A DNA stretch of 64,000 nt from the NCBI GenBank assembly GCA_002435755.1, contig DIYH01000025.1, positions 1 through 64,000 of the forward strand, read 5' to 3'. Below, one piece after another: positions 44,615-57,000 of the stretch; position 1 is the stretch's first letter, and each line of letters begins with the position of its first letter. The translations under genes and the position numbers were made by a program. This DNA comes from Flammeovirgaceae bacterium UBA6059 (lineage in GTDB: Bacteria; Bacteroidota; Bacteroidia; Cytophagales; Cyclobacteriaceae). Under the pieces are notes generated by a model, which was not told the DNA's origin, did not search any database, and saw only the letters and a list, made by a program, of their open reading frames with translations.

Positions 44615-45601
44615 TTATGATATAAGTTTTTTGAAGGTTTCGAGTGCCCTACCGGAATGCAGTGATTCTCGTGCTTCATCGATTCCTTGTGATACTGTTT
44701 CTAATTGCTTGCCACAGTAAATTGCCATTCCAGCATTGGCAAATACTGCATTATTCTGAGCTTCAGTGCCTTTACCTTCTAGTATATCCGTAAATACTTT
44801 GGCAGACGCTTGAATCGTACTTCCTCCAGCTAGTTCATCAGCTTTTACAGCATTCACACCTAGATCTTGAGGGTAGAGGATCTGCTCTTCACGATCACTG
44901 ATCATCTTAAAGCCACCTGTCAGAGATATCTCATCATAGCCATCCAGGCTGTGCAAGATGACGAAATGCTTATCGGTTTTCTGGTACAGATATCCATAAA
45001 GCCTGGCCAGCTCAAGACTGAAAACCCCGACTAATTGGTTCTTCGGGAACGAAGGGTTGACCATTGGACCAAGCATATTAAAGAAAGTCTTAACACCAAG
45101 CTCTTTTCTTATAGGCGCCACATTCTTCATGGCCGGATGAAAAAGTGGGGCATGAAGAAAGCATATATTAGCTTCTTCCAGTGATCGCTTCAACCTGTCT
45201 GTGTCATTGGTGAATTCGTATCCGAAATGGGCCAATAAGTTGGAAGAACCGCATATCGAGGAAACACCATTGTTGCCATGCTTGGCTACAGCCTGTCCTG
45301 CCCCCGCTACCACAAAAGATGAAAGTGTCGAGATGTTGAATGTATCCTTACCGTCACCCCCTGTTCCGCACAGGTCTATGGCGTTATAATCAGCTATGTC
45401 CAGGGGAATGCATAACTCCAGCATTGCATCTCTGAAACCTTCAAGTTCTTCTACAGTAATGCTGCGCATCAAATAGACCGTAAGAAATGCTGCCACCTGG
45501 CTAGTCTTGTATTGGCCTTGTGCCAGATTTACGAGTATCTCTCTCGCTTCTTCCTTACTTAGAGATTGATATTCAAATAGTTTATTGAGGATTGCCTTCA
45601 T
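44615..45601 (-). CDS. trpD: Anthranilate phosphoribosyltransferase
   Basis: The start at 45601 (MKAILNKLFEYQSL) gives 328 residues and a TAATG overlap with trpG; an ATG five codons earlier is possible. The PRPP motifs are DLCGTGGDGKDTFNIST and KHGNNGVSSICGS. Other typical motifs are FLHAPLFHPAMKNVAPIR and LGPMVNPS. It attaches phosphoribose to anthranilate. Confidence 0.98.
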   Translation of the reverse strand: MKAILNKLFEYQSLSKEEAREILVNLAQGQYKTSQVAAFLTVYLMRSITVEELEGFRDAMLELCIPLDIADYNAIDLCGTGGDGKDTFNISTLSSFVVAGAGQAVAKHGNNGVSSICGSSNLLAHFGYEFTNDTDRLKRSLEEANICFLHAPLFHPAMKNVAPIRKELGVKTFFNMLGPMVNPSFPKNQLVGVFSLELARLYGYLYQKTDKHFVILHSLDGYDEISLTGGFKMISDREEQILYPQDLGVNAVKADELAGGSTIQASAKVFTDILEGKGTEAQNNAVFANAGMAIYCGKQLETVSQGIDEARESLHSGRALETFKKLIS

Positions 45602-46170
45602 TATGCTTTTAACCAATTTTTAATCATTGTTTCGCCATGTTCGGTCAGTATCGACTCAGGGTGGAATTGTACTCCCCGAACGTCATATGTTTCGTGAGTT
45701 ATGGCCATCACCTGTCCATCCACATCTCGAGCGGTCACCTTCATTCCGGTAGGTAGAGCTGTAGTATCTGCAGACCAACTGTGGTAGCGACAAACGCTAG
45801 CCTTTTCCGGTAGGCCTAAGAATAGCTTATCAGAAACATCTAAATCTACGGTAGTCGCCACACCATGAAAGACGGTGGGCATGTTGTAGATCTTACCTCC
45901 GTACGCCTCCACGATCGCCTGATGACCAAGGCAAACCCCAAGGATAGACTTGGAAGATCCATAGCTACTGATGAGGATCGGCATGATACCAGCATCGGAC
46001 GGTACACCTGGTCCTGGGGAAAGCAGGATCTTGTCATAATCAGACACGGTATCCAGATCGATCTTATCATTGCGATAGACGTCAGTGCTACTGGTATAGC
46101 CCAGCCTGTGGAGTATGTTCACGAGGTTGTAAGTGAAGCTGTCGTAGTTGTCCAGCACTAATATTCTCAT
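45601..46170 (-). CDS. trpG: Anthranilate synthase glutaminase component
   Basis: The protein has 189 residues, a class I amidotransferase. Motifs are LDNYDSFTYNLV, LLSPGPGVP, the nucleophile in ILGVCLGHQAI, CRYHSWSAD and the His-Glu pair in GVQFHPESILTEHG. It supplies ammonia to TrpE. The start is 2 bases after trpE. A paralogous role in folate synthesis (PabA) is possible in many bacteria, but operon position favours Trp. Confidence 0.97.
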   Translation of the reverse strand: MRILVLDNYDSFTYNLVNILHRLGYTSSTDVYRNDKIDLDTVSDYDKILLSPGPGVPSDAGIMPILISSYGSSKSILGVCLGHQAIVEAYGGKIYNMPTVFHGVATTVDLDVSDKLFLGLPEKASVCRYHSWSADTTALPTGMKVTARDVDGQVMAITHETYDVRGVQFHPESILTEHGETMIKNWLKA

Positions 46171-46172
46171 GA

Positions 46173-47585
46173 TTATAGTTCCTCAGCTTTTGACAGTGCC
46201 GACTTAAGTGCTCCGAGTTTGTTGAAGACTTCCTGCACTTCACTCTCAGGATTAGACTTAGCTACTACACCTGCTCCAGCCTGAAAATACAACTTGTTAT
46301 GCTGACTCAGGAACGATCGGATCATTATGGCGTGGTTGAAATCACCATTGAAATCCATGAAGCCAATAGCACCACCATAGTATCCCCTTTTCCTGTTCTC
46401 GTATTGATCAATCAATTGCATAGCACGATGCTTAGGAGCACCTGAGAGCGTACCTGCCGGAAACGTACTCGCTACCATATCCAATGGATCAGCTTGATCG
46501 GTGAGCTTACCCTGTACTTTGGAAACAAGATGAATGACATGAGAGTAATACTGGACTTCTTTGAAGGTGTCGACTTTCACCTCGCTACTACTCTTACTTA
46601 AGTCATTGCGGGCAAGGTCGACCAACATGACGTGCTCAGAATTCTCTTTCGGATCATCGTAGAGCTTTCGTGCAAGTTCAGCATCTTCAGTATCATTACC
46701 TGATCTTCTAAAAGTACCAGCTATCGGGTAGATAGTGGCTTGACCGCCTTTGATGACAATCTGTGCTTCAGGTGATGATCCAAATATCTTGAAACTCCCA
46801 TAATCAAAGTAGAATAGGTAAGGTGACGGATTGATCGATCTAAGCGCTCGGTACACCTGAAACTCATCTCCCTTAAAACCGACATTGAACCGTCTCGACA
46901 GTACAATCTGAAATACATCCCCTATCAGGCAATGATGTATGCCTTTCTTAACTATGTCTAGAAACTCCGCATCCGAATAGTTGGAGTCAACTTCTTCGGA
47001 GAGTTCAAAACCAAAGTCAGGAACATTTTTGCTGTTGATCAACTCAGCGATCTCGTCAAGTCGGGAAGCCTTTCCGGTCTGAGGATCATGCTCGAATATG
47101 TAAAGCTCGTTTTTAAAGTGATCTAGTGCAATAATGTACTTATAAACACTGTAGGACATAGTAGGCGCGCTGAAGTCTCTCTCCTTGCTTTTGTCGAGTT
47201 CAATGTCTTCGAAATGAGCTACTGTGTCATAGGACATGTAACCGAATATGCCATTGTTGATAAATTTATAGTCAGAAGAGTCAGACTCGAATGCATTGGC
47301 AAATGCTCTGAGATAAGGGGTCAATGAAGCTCCAGGGTCAAGTCTCACGGATGTGGTACTACCTGGGAGGTCAGTATGTAGTATCAAACCTTCCAGCCTT
47401 GTATTGGCAATAGGATCACAGCAGATATAGCTAAAACTGTTTTCATTGCCATGATAATCAGAACTCTCTAATAACAGGCTATTGGCAAACTTGTCTCTCA
47501 GACGGAGATAGATACTTACCGGAGTAACTGTATCCGCCAACTGGCTTCTAACCGAGGTTTTGAGTTTGTATTTCTTTTTAATCAT
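46173..47585 (-). CDS. trpE: Anthranilate synthase chorismate-binding component
   Basis: The start MIKKKYKLKT at 47585 gives 470 residues; an upstream ATG at 47612 would lie inside the terminator hairpin and is rejected. The N-terminus keeps the Trp-binding LLES motif (NSLLLESSDYHG), so feedback inhibition is likely. The catalytic domain shows IFGSSPEAQIVI, YPIAGTFRRSG, EHVMLVDLARNDL, FPAGTLSGAPKHRAM, GGAIGFMDFNGD and QAGAGVVAKSNPESE. It is the first structural gene of the trp operon and is controlled by the attenuator immediately upstream. Confidence 0.98.
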   Translation of the reverse strand: MIKKKYKLKTSVRSQLADTVTPVSIYLRLRDKFANSLLLESSDYHGNENSFSYICCDPIANTRLEGLILHTDLPGSTTSVRLDPGASLTPYLRAFANAFESDSSDYKFINNGIFGYMSYDTVAHFEDIELDKSKERDFSAPTMSYSVYKYIIALDHFKNELYIFEHDPQTGKASRLDEIAELINSKNVPDFGFELSEEVDSNYSDAEFLDIVKKGIHHCLIGDVFQIVLSRRFNVGFKGDEFQVYRALRSINPSPYLFYFDYGSFKIFGSSPEAQIVIKGGQATIYPIAGTFRRSGNDTEDAELARKLYDDPKENSEHVMLVDLARNDLSKSSSEVKVDTFKEVQYYSHVIHLVSKVQGKLTDQADPLDMVASTFPAGTLSGAPKHRAMQLIDQYENRKRGYYGGAIGFMDFNGDFNHAIMIRSFLSQHNKLYFQAGAGVVAKSNPESEVQEVFNKLGALKSALSKAEEL

Positions 47586-47598
47586 AAAAACTAGACAT

Positions 47599-47631
47599 AA
47601 AAAAAGACCCACGTGAACAGCGTGGGTCTTT
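47599..47631 (-). terminator. trp attenuator terminator
   Basis: On the minus strand an 11-bp perfect stem (AAAGACCCACG / CGTGGGTCTTT) with a 7-base loop runs into seven T, ending 13 bases before the trpE start. The loop and inner 3' arm contain GCTGTTCACG, which is the exact complement of CGTGAACAGC inside the leader ORF, so the terminator can be displaced by an alternative pairing. Confidence 0.93.
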
Positions 47632-47669
47632 AAATTTCTTATTCTTAAGATATACTAGAGCTGTTCACG
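47612..47669 (-). promoter_or_regulatory. trp antiterminator pairing (10 bp)
   Basis: The leader segment CGTGAACAGC (47660-47669, minus strand) is perfectly complementary to GCTGTTCACG (47612-47621). Pairing of the two removes the inner part of the terminator stem and its loop. With a ribosome stalled on the Trp codons (47688-47696) the leader arm is exposed and the antiterminator can form. With a ribosome at the leader stop (47655-47657) the arm is covered and the terminator forms. Confidence 0.85.
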
Positions 47670-47720
47670 ATATGCATGCATATTGTGCCACCACCAAGTA
47701 TATGTTAGATTTCTTTTCAC
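47655..47720 (-). CDS. trpL: trp operon leader peptide
   Basis: This is a 21-codon ORF starting with GTG, reading MKRNLTYTWWW then ten more residues ending REQL, with three consecutive Trp codons at positions 9-11. It ends 70 bases before trpE. No in-frame ATG or stop lies in the short stretch just upstream; other non-ATG starts are possible. Its last codons overlap the antiterminator arm, the classical layout of translation-coupled attenuation. It is too short to be found by ordinary gene callers. Confidence 0.85.
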   Translation of the reverse strand: MKRNLTYTWWWHNMHAYREQL

Positions 47721-48051
47721 AGCTGCTAAGCTAAGTGAAGTCAATTTTACTTTGCAAGAAGAATCCTGATTTTGTGAGAATAAAATTGGTGAGCAATAAA
47801 TCCATTCAGCAAACCTTTCAGTCCTCAATTGCATAAACCTTCAAAGTAATTCATGACATCAGAGAACATCTCTTCTCGGTTCCCAAAACACACCATACCG
47901 TTATCAGAAACAACAATTCTCCTGCTTTGACTATTCCTAGACATCAGGCTTATTTTCGACCAAATATCATATTTAATAGATAAATAATAATTGAATTTGT
48001 ATTAAATCAATAGTTTATTGTACATTGTGGAGAAGTAAACTACCAAGTACT
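47721..48051. other. Divergent intergenic region: trp promoter and giant adhesin promoter
   Basis: This region of 331 bases has no ORF of note. It must hold the minus-strand trp promoter and the plus-strand promoter of the giant secreted protein gene. For the latter, TTG and TAGTTTAT separated by 17 bases near 48000 resemble a -33/-7 pair with one mismatch. Neither promoter is certain. Confidence 0.4.
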
Positions 48052-51000
48052 ATGCTCTCTCGACTTTCCGACCTTCGGTCTACCCTATTGACCTTGCTGT
48101 TCATAGGGTTTCATTTTATCGGTTTCTCTCAGATACATGTTAATACCGGAGGTAGTGATATGACCGGTGATGGGTCGATAGGAAACCCCTATGCAACCAT
48201 TCAGAATGCCATCAACTTAGCTGCACCAGGGGAAACTATCATTGTGGCAGCTGGCACCTATAATGAAAATGTGATTATAGATAAATCACTAACCATCCAA
48301 GGGCCTAATGTCGCGGTATCGGGTAGCAGTCCGAGAGGGGGAGAGGCTATCATTGAACCTGCGAGTCAAGGTAATGGTGTAGAGATTGACGCTGATGATG
48401 TGACCATTGATGGTATGCAAGTTGGAATTGTAAATGTTGACGCAGCTATCTATGCGACAGATCATACGGGCATTACAATCCAAAACATGGTCATCAATGC
48501 CGATTCGGTGGGTATAGCAATGGTCGGTACTGGTGTACTCGGCGGAAGTATAGACATAAATAACAATGCTATTACTATCTCTGATTTTCAGACCACCAAT
48601 ACGAACAGCCTTGCCACGGGTGTTGCTCTGGTTGGTTTAAGCGGCACTGTTGATGTAGATCTCACCAATAACGTCTATATGGGTGGGGCTCAGGCCATAT
48701 TCGTTTTTGGATGTTTAAGTTCTGCTATACTCAATATTTCAGACGAGGCAGTTACGAATGCAATTAGAGGTATTTCAGTATTCAGTTTTAACGGAGTAAT
48801 ACGAGCTTCGAGTACGTTAGAAGTAAATGGAATGTCCGTGACTAGTTTTGATGAGCCAGTCTCTGGTATTACCAACTTTCCTCAAGCAGGGATCTATTTT
48901 TTTACCGACGGTTCGAGTACTGACAGTCATGTACTGACAGCCACCGTGAATAATTGTAGCTTCAGTGGTACTTCAAACACCGCTTCTGATTACGCAGGAG
49001 TCATATGCGGCGATTTTTCGTCCACAAACTATGGAACTCTCTTACAAGATATTACAATAAACGAAACCACCTTTAGTAATAATGAGAATCGGGGTATCCA
49101 GATCAGAGGACAGAATACAGACGTTGAAATTAACAGATCCACCTTCCAGAATAACGGCTTTGATCCTGTAGGTGCTGGTGGTAATCATGGTTTTAATGTA
49201 GTAGTAAGAAATGGTGCAATAGCCAGTATCACCAACAGTTTTTTTACTAATCCTGCAACGCAAACGAGCGATGAGTTTGACGGACTTAGCCTTCAGGCAG
49301 GCAGCTCACTGGCGATCAGCAATAGCTTTTTTGATCAAAATGGGAATGGCACCATCGCGTCAACTACTGGGATAGACTTATCATCCAATTACTTTGGCAC
49401 TAGCGATGAGTCAGCCATCTCAGCACTAGTGGGGACAGGCAATGACTTTACCCCATGGATACCTAATGATACCGACACCAATACTGGCACTGCCGGCTTT
49501 CAGCCTGATCTTGATTCTCTGTACGTTGGGAGTACAGGAGTGCAAATACAAACTTCAGGCCGAATTGATGAGGCTATCACCTTGGTAAATGCCGGAGGAA
49601 CTGTGATTGTGCAATCCGGTTCCTATTCAGAAAATGTAACCGTAGGAAAAGCCGTTTCATTGCTCGGTGCTAATCAGGGCACTTCTGGTAGTGGAACGCG
49701 AATTGGAGAAACCATGATTGATCCTGCAACTGCGAGCGTTGGCATCACCATAAATTCTGATAACGTCACAATCGACGGCTTTCAATTAGGAACAAGCAGT
49801 TCATCGTCTAATCACTCTACTGCCCTCCTAAATATGGGTCATAGTGGGTTTATTGCAAGAAACAGCATTATCTACTCCAACGGGTTTGGAGTTACTATTT
49901 CCTCTGTCTCCTCTGGTACGGTGGAAATCTCAAACAACCTTGTTTCAATGCTTAACCTTGAAGACCCTCAGAATGCGAATACTCCCAGTATAGGTATATC
50001 GGTTTCCAGCATCTCAGGGACAGCTGATATAGACATAATACAAAACGATATCACCAATGCTTCCTATGGAATTGGAGGTTATGCACTAACCTCAGAGGTC
50101 ATCACACTGTTTAGTGGTGGTACGATTACAGGTTGTACGCAGGGGCTAGCTATTACGAATACAAATGGTATAGGAGGCTATAGTCGCAGTATTGGCTCAA
50201 TAGAATACATTGTTATGTCTGGTTTCACCGGGCCGGATATTGATTTAGCAGCGCCAGATGCCCAGGCAGGTATTTATGCAGGCACCTTCACTGATGGCTC
50301 CACGACGACCACCGCTGATAGTATAGAGCTGACTATAACAGGTGTTGACATCTCTGAAACAGAAGTCGCTGGTACTGATTATGCTGCTATTAACATCGTG
50401 GATTTCGCTGGCACATTTCCATTCATTGATGATGACGGAGTGGCCGTGAACGTAACTGTAATCGATGCGAACCTGCACAACAACGATAACAGAGGTTTTA
50501 CGCTAAGAGGTGTAAATGCTACTGCAACCGTGACAAGATCAACAATTGCCGATAATGGAAATGCTGCAGTAGTGGTATCACGCCTTGGTCATGTCACCCT
50601 GACTAACAATTTTTTGGAGAACCCTCCTACCGGAACTCCTACACTCCTACAGACTCAAACGGACGCTACGTTGACGGCCACCGACAATCATATGACTTAT
50701 GAAAGCGGAAGTCTGGCCGATGGTCAAGATGCTAACGACAAGCTCAACCTATCAAGAAACTACCTAGGAACTACCACGGAAGCAACGATCACTGGCTTAA
50801 TTGATAACACCAACACAGATTACTCACCATGGATTGATTCGGGTGTAGATACCAATCCAAGCTTTGCTGGCTTCCAGCCAGAATTGGATACACTACATGT
50901 GGGTACTTTGGGAGACCAGATGGCAGGAGGTATTATCCAGGAGGGTCATGATCTCATCGACACTTTGGGGACTATTGTCGTCAATGGTAATAGCTATGCA

Positions 51001-54000
51001 ACAGATACATTAGATGTTCTGAAAGACATCACCCTAAGCCCTCTTGTAAGCCTTACGATCGATGAACTCGTAACCGAAGGAGGCAATCTAATAGTAGACA
51101 ATGATCTGACCATCACGTCAGTGCTCACCCTTAACAACGGATACATAGATCTGGATCTGGATGACGGTAACAAAACCGATGATCCTGTACTCACCATCAC
51201 CGGGGCAACAGTAAGTGGTTCCTTTTCTGATGCTAATCACATAGAAGGTATTGTGCAGTCGGATGTAGCAGGAGCGGTTTCAGTTGATTTTCCGGTAGGT
51301 GACGAGGGGAGCTACAGACCAGTAACGGTTACACCTTCTAATGCTTCAACCTTCCAGGTGGCCCATTACGCAGAGTCCGCTCCAGCTGGAGGTGGTAGCT
51401 CAAACTCAAACCTTAGTGATCTTGTAGGTGATGTAAGTACTGCCCTAGGCCCGGCAGTTATACAAAGTGCCTTAACCACAAGGTACTGGAACATCGATCG
51501 GACCGCCGGATCCGGTAATGCTAATGTAGGTTTGCAGGTACTCGATTCTGATATGGAAGTCGAACCGGGTACACTATCGATGACGCGGCTCAACAGCTCT
51601 GGTGACTGGGAAGAAATAACAAGAATTGGTGAATCAGGAAGCGATCCCTATGTAGTGACAGGTCAAACCGCCGATTTTAGCGAGTTTTCATTGGTATCAG
51701 CATTCGGCATGGCACCTGGAAACGTAAGTAGCGGACTGCAGCTCTGGCTCAGGGCAGATGCCGGCACCTCCACTACCATCGATAATACATCTATTACACT
51801 TTGGTCGGATATGAGCGGTGTAGGAACTAACGCATCAGGAGCTACCAGCCCTCCCCTCTTTCGCAATGATCCATCTTTCAATTTTAATTTCAATCCTGTT
51901 ATCGTTACTGATGGACTGAATGATACCTTATCTACTGTCATCAATCCAATAGCAGACTCTGATGACTTCACACTTTTCATGGTCGCCAACAATGAAAACA
52001 TGGTCACCCGGGGAGCAACAGGTGAGGGTGACGGTTGGTCAATCAGGTCCGCATCTTCTGTGTTTACAACAAATCCTAGCGACGTTGCAGAAGCTGTCAC
52101 AGGTCTCACAACAACCACTACCCCAACGATCCATACGCTCGCTTTTGACCAGGGGATCAGCTTGTCTGGTTATCGGAATGGGACAGCAGGCACCCCTGAT
52201 AATGCGGTCGGTTCAGACCTAAGAAATAGTACAGATTCTCTTAACATTGGAATCGATGATACAGGCTTTGAAGCAGGGAGCATTGCAGAGCTTATCATGT
52301 ATAATCAGGCTTATACAGGAGCTGAAAGAGAGCGTATTGAGTCTTATCTGGCAGTTAAATATGGCATCACACTTCCTAACAACTATCTGGCAGCAGATGG
52401 CGGCATCATCTGGGACATTTCTGCTGCCTCAGCAGGCTACAACAACGATATCGCAGGTATCGGAAGAGATGATCTCTCAAGCCTTGACCAGCGAAAATCC
52501 AGAACAATCAATGGAGATTCGTTGGTTACAATAGCCCTTGGTAACTTTGATAGCCCAACAAGCTTTGACAATAATGACGCATGGCTGCTATGGGGTAACG
52601 ATGATGGTGTCACAACTTTTGGGACGTTAATTGATAATGCACACGCTGGTACATCAAATAGAATAGGTAGGGTTTGGAGAGTCCAGGAAACAGGTACTGT
52701 AGGCACTGTAGAGCTAGCATTCAATGCATCAGCGAGTACTGAAACAATTTCTTTAATTGTACATCCTTCTGATCCTACCTTTCCCAATAACGCTAATAGG
52801 GAAATATATGAAATGATCTATAGTACCAGTACCAACGACTACCGTGTAAGTGTGGACTTAACGAATGGAGACTATTTCACTTTTGCAGAAGGTCCGGTTA
52901 GGGGCATACCTGCCGTACTAATTTCGGAAGTCATCACAGACCCTCAACAAGATTGGTCTGCTGATGGGTTTCATAATCCTAGTCCAGCTAGCGGAGGAAC
53001 TATTAACTCAGATGACGATTGGATAGAATTGTTCGTAACTGAAAGTAACGTTAACCTAAGTGGATATACTATCGATCTTATCGACAGTGACACAGTATCA
53101 GGCGGTCTCGGTGCTGGCGAGGCATTCACCGTATCTAACTACAACTCAACTTCCGGAGGTCTCTTCCAAGCCACAGATAGTGGTGACTTTGTCATTCTTG
53201 GTAATCTGGTAACTGGCGCAATGAATCAAGATATCCAGGTGGTTTTACGAGATGCCAATGGTGATGTGGTCGATCAAGTTCTTATCGAGAGTGTTAGTCG
53301 CGGAACAGGATTTAATGGTAACTCTACTAACGCTGAGGACGAGTCCGTCACAAGATTGTTCAACGATAGTGATACCAATGATGACTCTAATGATTTTGTG
53401 CTTACAAAAGCTTCTTTGGGTACTACCGATCTACTGACCGGGACTGTTCTAATCAATGAAGTGGTGACCGATCCTCAAAGAGACTGGAACACCTTCTCTT
53501 TTACTGGCAACCCACCTGAGGATGGTGCGACTTCCGGAGCAAATGATGAATGGATCGAACTATATATCGGGGCCGACAGTCTCAACCTCACCAACTGGAC
53601 CATTGAGATGATCGATGGCTCAGACGTTTCCGGAGAACTCACATTAGTATCGTCTGGCGGTGTTTTTAACTTCACCAGCTATATTTCGGCCAACTCCGGC
53701 ACATTTACAGACACAAGAGCAGGAGACTATCTTGTACTTGGAGATCCGACAGGAGACATGATCAATGATGTATATGTTGTCCTTAGGGACCCTTCAGGAA
53801 ACATCATCGATGAAGTTGAGCTAGGTAGTGATCGAGCAGCAGATGGTATTGGAAACGAGGCTCCTAATGGAAATGCCACAAATAATTCTCTAATTGATGA
53901 AGCAGTAGCTCGATACACTAATGCCGTCAATACCGGTGCTCCCAACAACGATTTCATTCAAACCTACGCTACACCCGGAGCTACCAACAGTAGATCGGGG

Positions 54001-57000
54001 ACTGTGGTCATCAACGAAGTGGTCACTAATCCTCAGCAAGATTGGAGTGCAAACAATTTTGATGGTACTATTGGCGGAAACAGCACTCCCAGCGATACGG
54101 ATGACTGGATAGAGCTGTACATCGGCGAAGACAACCTAAACCTTACCAACTGGTCTATAGAAGTGACTGACAACCAATTTTTCAGTGGCAGTCTTGCTTC
54201 TGGAGGTGCTTTTCAATCTTCAATCTATTTCGGTTCAGGCACCTTTTTGGATACGCGTGCAGGGGACTACCTGGTCTTAGGTAACCCAACAGGCAGTGAG
54301 AATATAACAGCTGATGCCTTGATCAGAGTAATGGATGCTACAGGCACTGAAATTGATAAGGTCGAAATTGGCGATGATATCGAAGGTGATGGGAACGGAG
54401 ATGGAGCACCAGACGGGGATGGCGCAGGTAGTTTGTCTACTGGACTGAATGACGAATCTATCAGTAGGATACCTAACGCCACAGACACTGGTGATGACGT
54501 TGCGGACTTCAGCCATTCAACAGCTACTTTGGGAAGGGCTAATGCTATTGTTCCAACAGTTTATGTTGGGAATGCTCTGGATTTTGATGGTTCTGATGAT
54601 GAAGTGAATATTGGTGATGTACTTCTTGAGGCAATTGGTGCTGTTACCATAGAGACATGGATTTATACCCATTCATTTTCCGGGCCAAGTGCTACAACTG
54701 ATATAAGGACCATTTTATCAAAAGGGAACAGCGAAGATGATGCAGGGTCCGTGGGTATATACTTTGAAGGGGACGGCAGTTCGAGTAGTAATCTAATTGT
54801 TGCACTGGATAACGGAACCACAAAGGAAGAATTGTCATTCGAAGTTGTCGCGACCGGGATCACGCTAAATACCTGGCATCATATTGCTGTTGGTTGGACT
54901 GCTGGTTCAGGCTTCAATGTATATCTGGATGGTGTTTTGATAGGAACATCTACTGCATTGACCGGGATACTTGCCAATACTTCCGACGCATTCTTCCTTG
55001 GGAACTCTACTGATCCGGATGAGGACCATTTTGATGGTTTGATCGATGAGGTGCGTATCTGGAATGACGAACGAACCCAAGAGGAGATTCTTGAGAATCT
55101 GAATACTACAGTCGATATTGAGGACATAGATCTTTTGGCTTATTATCGGTTTGATCACTCCAGCGGACTTTCCGTAATTAACCTGGCGGACAATGTATTT
55201 GACGGAACCTTGGAGGCCGGTATGACGGATGATGATTGGGTTATAGCAGACTGGCCTGTCTTTGCAGAGAACAGCACGATTGTTCAAAGTGCTTCAGGTA
55301 ATCAACTCAGTTCCGCTTCTGGTCAATTATCCATTCTTAACTCTACATTCTTAATTGACAATGATGACATCCTGTTGATCGGACATGAAAGTAGCGATTT
55401 CGATACGGTGACTACCTTATTGCCTACCGGAACACTTGTGAGCAACAGATATGCCCGCAGCTGGCATTTGACCAAAAATGATGCTGCCGGAACCGATGGG
55501 GGTATAGTGAACATGAGTTTTGAAATTGGCCAGGAACCTGATAGCTCGCTTACCTATTATCTACTAGAGTCTTCAGATCCTGTCACCAATTTTGCAATTA
55601 CCCCAATTGTAGGTTACCAATCGGGAGCTACGTCAATAGATTTCACAGTTGATGTAGACTCTTTGACTAACGAGCAATTCTACGCCCTTGGTTGGTCTGA
55701 TGCAGGACCAGGTAATGCATTGGATTTTGATGGCACAGATGACATTGTAGTGATCGCTGATGATAATTCTCTAGATCTTACCACAACTGCCACATGGGAG
55801 TTTTGGATTAATGTGGATGATATAACCGCAACCAGTGGAATTCTTGATAAACGTACCAATGTTACTACGGCAAATGCCTTTTCCATAGGATTCAACTCCG
55901 GCGGCACAGCCATTGGAAGTAACTTTGGAATTGAAGCAACCTCGAACGGGACGACCAATAATCTTGGTGCCTCCATTGATAGAACGCTATTTGCCAATGG
56001 CTCCTGGCATCATGTTGCCATTACCTACAACAGTGGCGCGGTGAATAACTTCGAAATCTTCCTGGATGGTTTATCACAAAGTCTGGTGACCTCTATCGAT
56101 ATTGATGCTGCGCTATTCAATTCTTCCGAAGAGCTCATTATTGGCTCACTAGACAATGGCACCACTGGCTTTTTTGCCGGGCAGATTGACGAAGTGCGCA
56201 TTTGGAATGATGTAAGAACTCAAGGTGAAATTCTTGAGTATATGAATACCAACTTAGCTGGCGATGAGGCCAATCTGGTTGTCTACTATCGTTTCAATCA
56301 GGGAATCGGAAATGATCCCTATAATCTTCCTGGCCTATCCGGAAGCAATAACAATGGACAACTGCAAGGCTTTGACAACTTGGGTGTCAGCACAGCTACC
56401 TCCAACTTTGTCACTGCAGATAGATCAAATCTTACATCTGGTGTATCCATTATCAACACAACAGTTGATGTCCTTACCAATAGCTCAGAAGAATTAACTC
56501 TGACCAGTACCCTCTCGGATTTTCTTCAGGATGAACGCGACTTCATCGCCTGGGGGCATGATGGAAACAGCTTTGTAGAGGTCACAACGGACCTCCCCTC
56601 CACTTCGAACCTGACGACCAGGATTGACCGTACCTGGCAACTCACCAAAGGAGATGTAAATGGCAATGCTGGCTTAGTCACTTTTGCATTTGATTTAGCC
56701 ACCACACCAGACTCTGATTTCACCTATTACCTGCTACAGCGCAGCGGCACCTCCGGGACCTTTGATATTACCGAAGTACTAGGTTCATACCCTGACGGAG
56801 ACAGTGTTAAATTCACTGTTGAAGCCTCTCAGATCACCAGTAGGAATTATTTTACTCTAGGAAGGTCCGGTACTGGTCCGGGACATGCAGTAGATTTTGA
56901 TGGAAGTGATGATTACATTGCTGTAGCCGACAATGCTTTATTAGATATTACAGGAGCACTTACTTTAGAAACCTGGATGAATCCCGATATACTTCCACCA

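Noticed and set aside
48025..48051. Nine-codon N-terminal extension of the giant adhesin
   Set aside because: The internal Met gives a normal signal peptide; the extension has no support.
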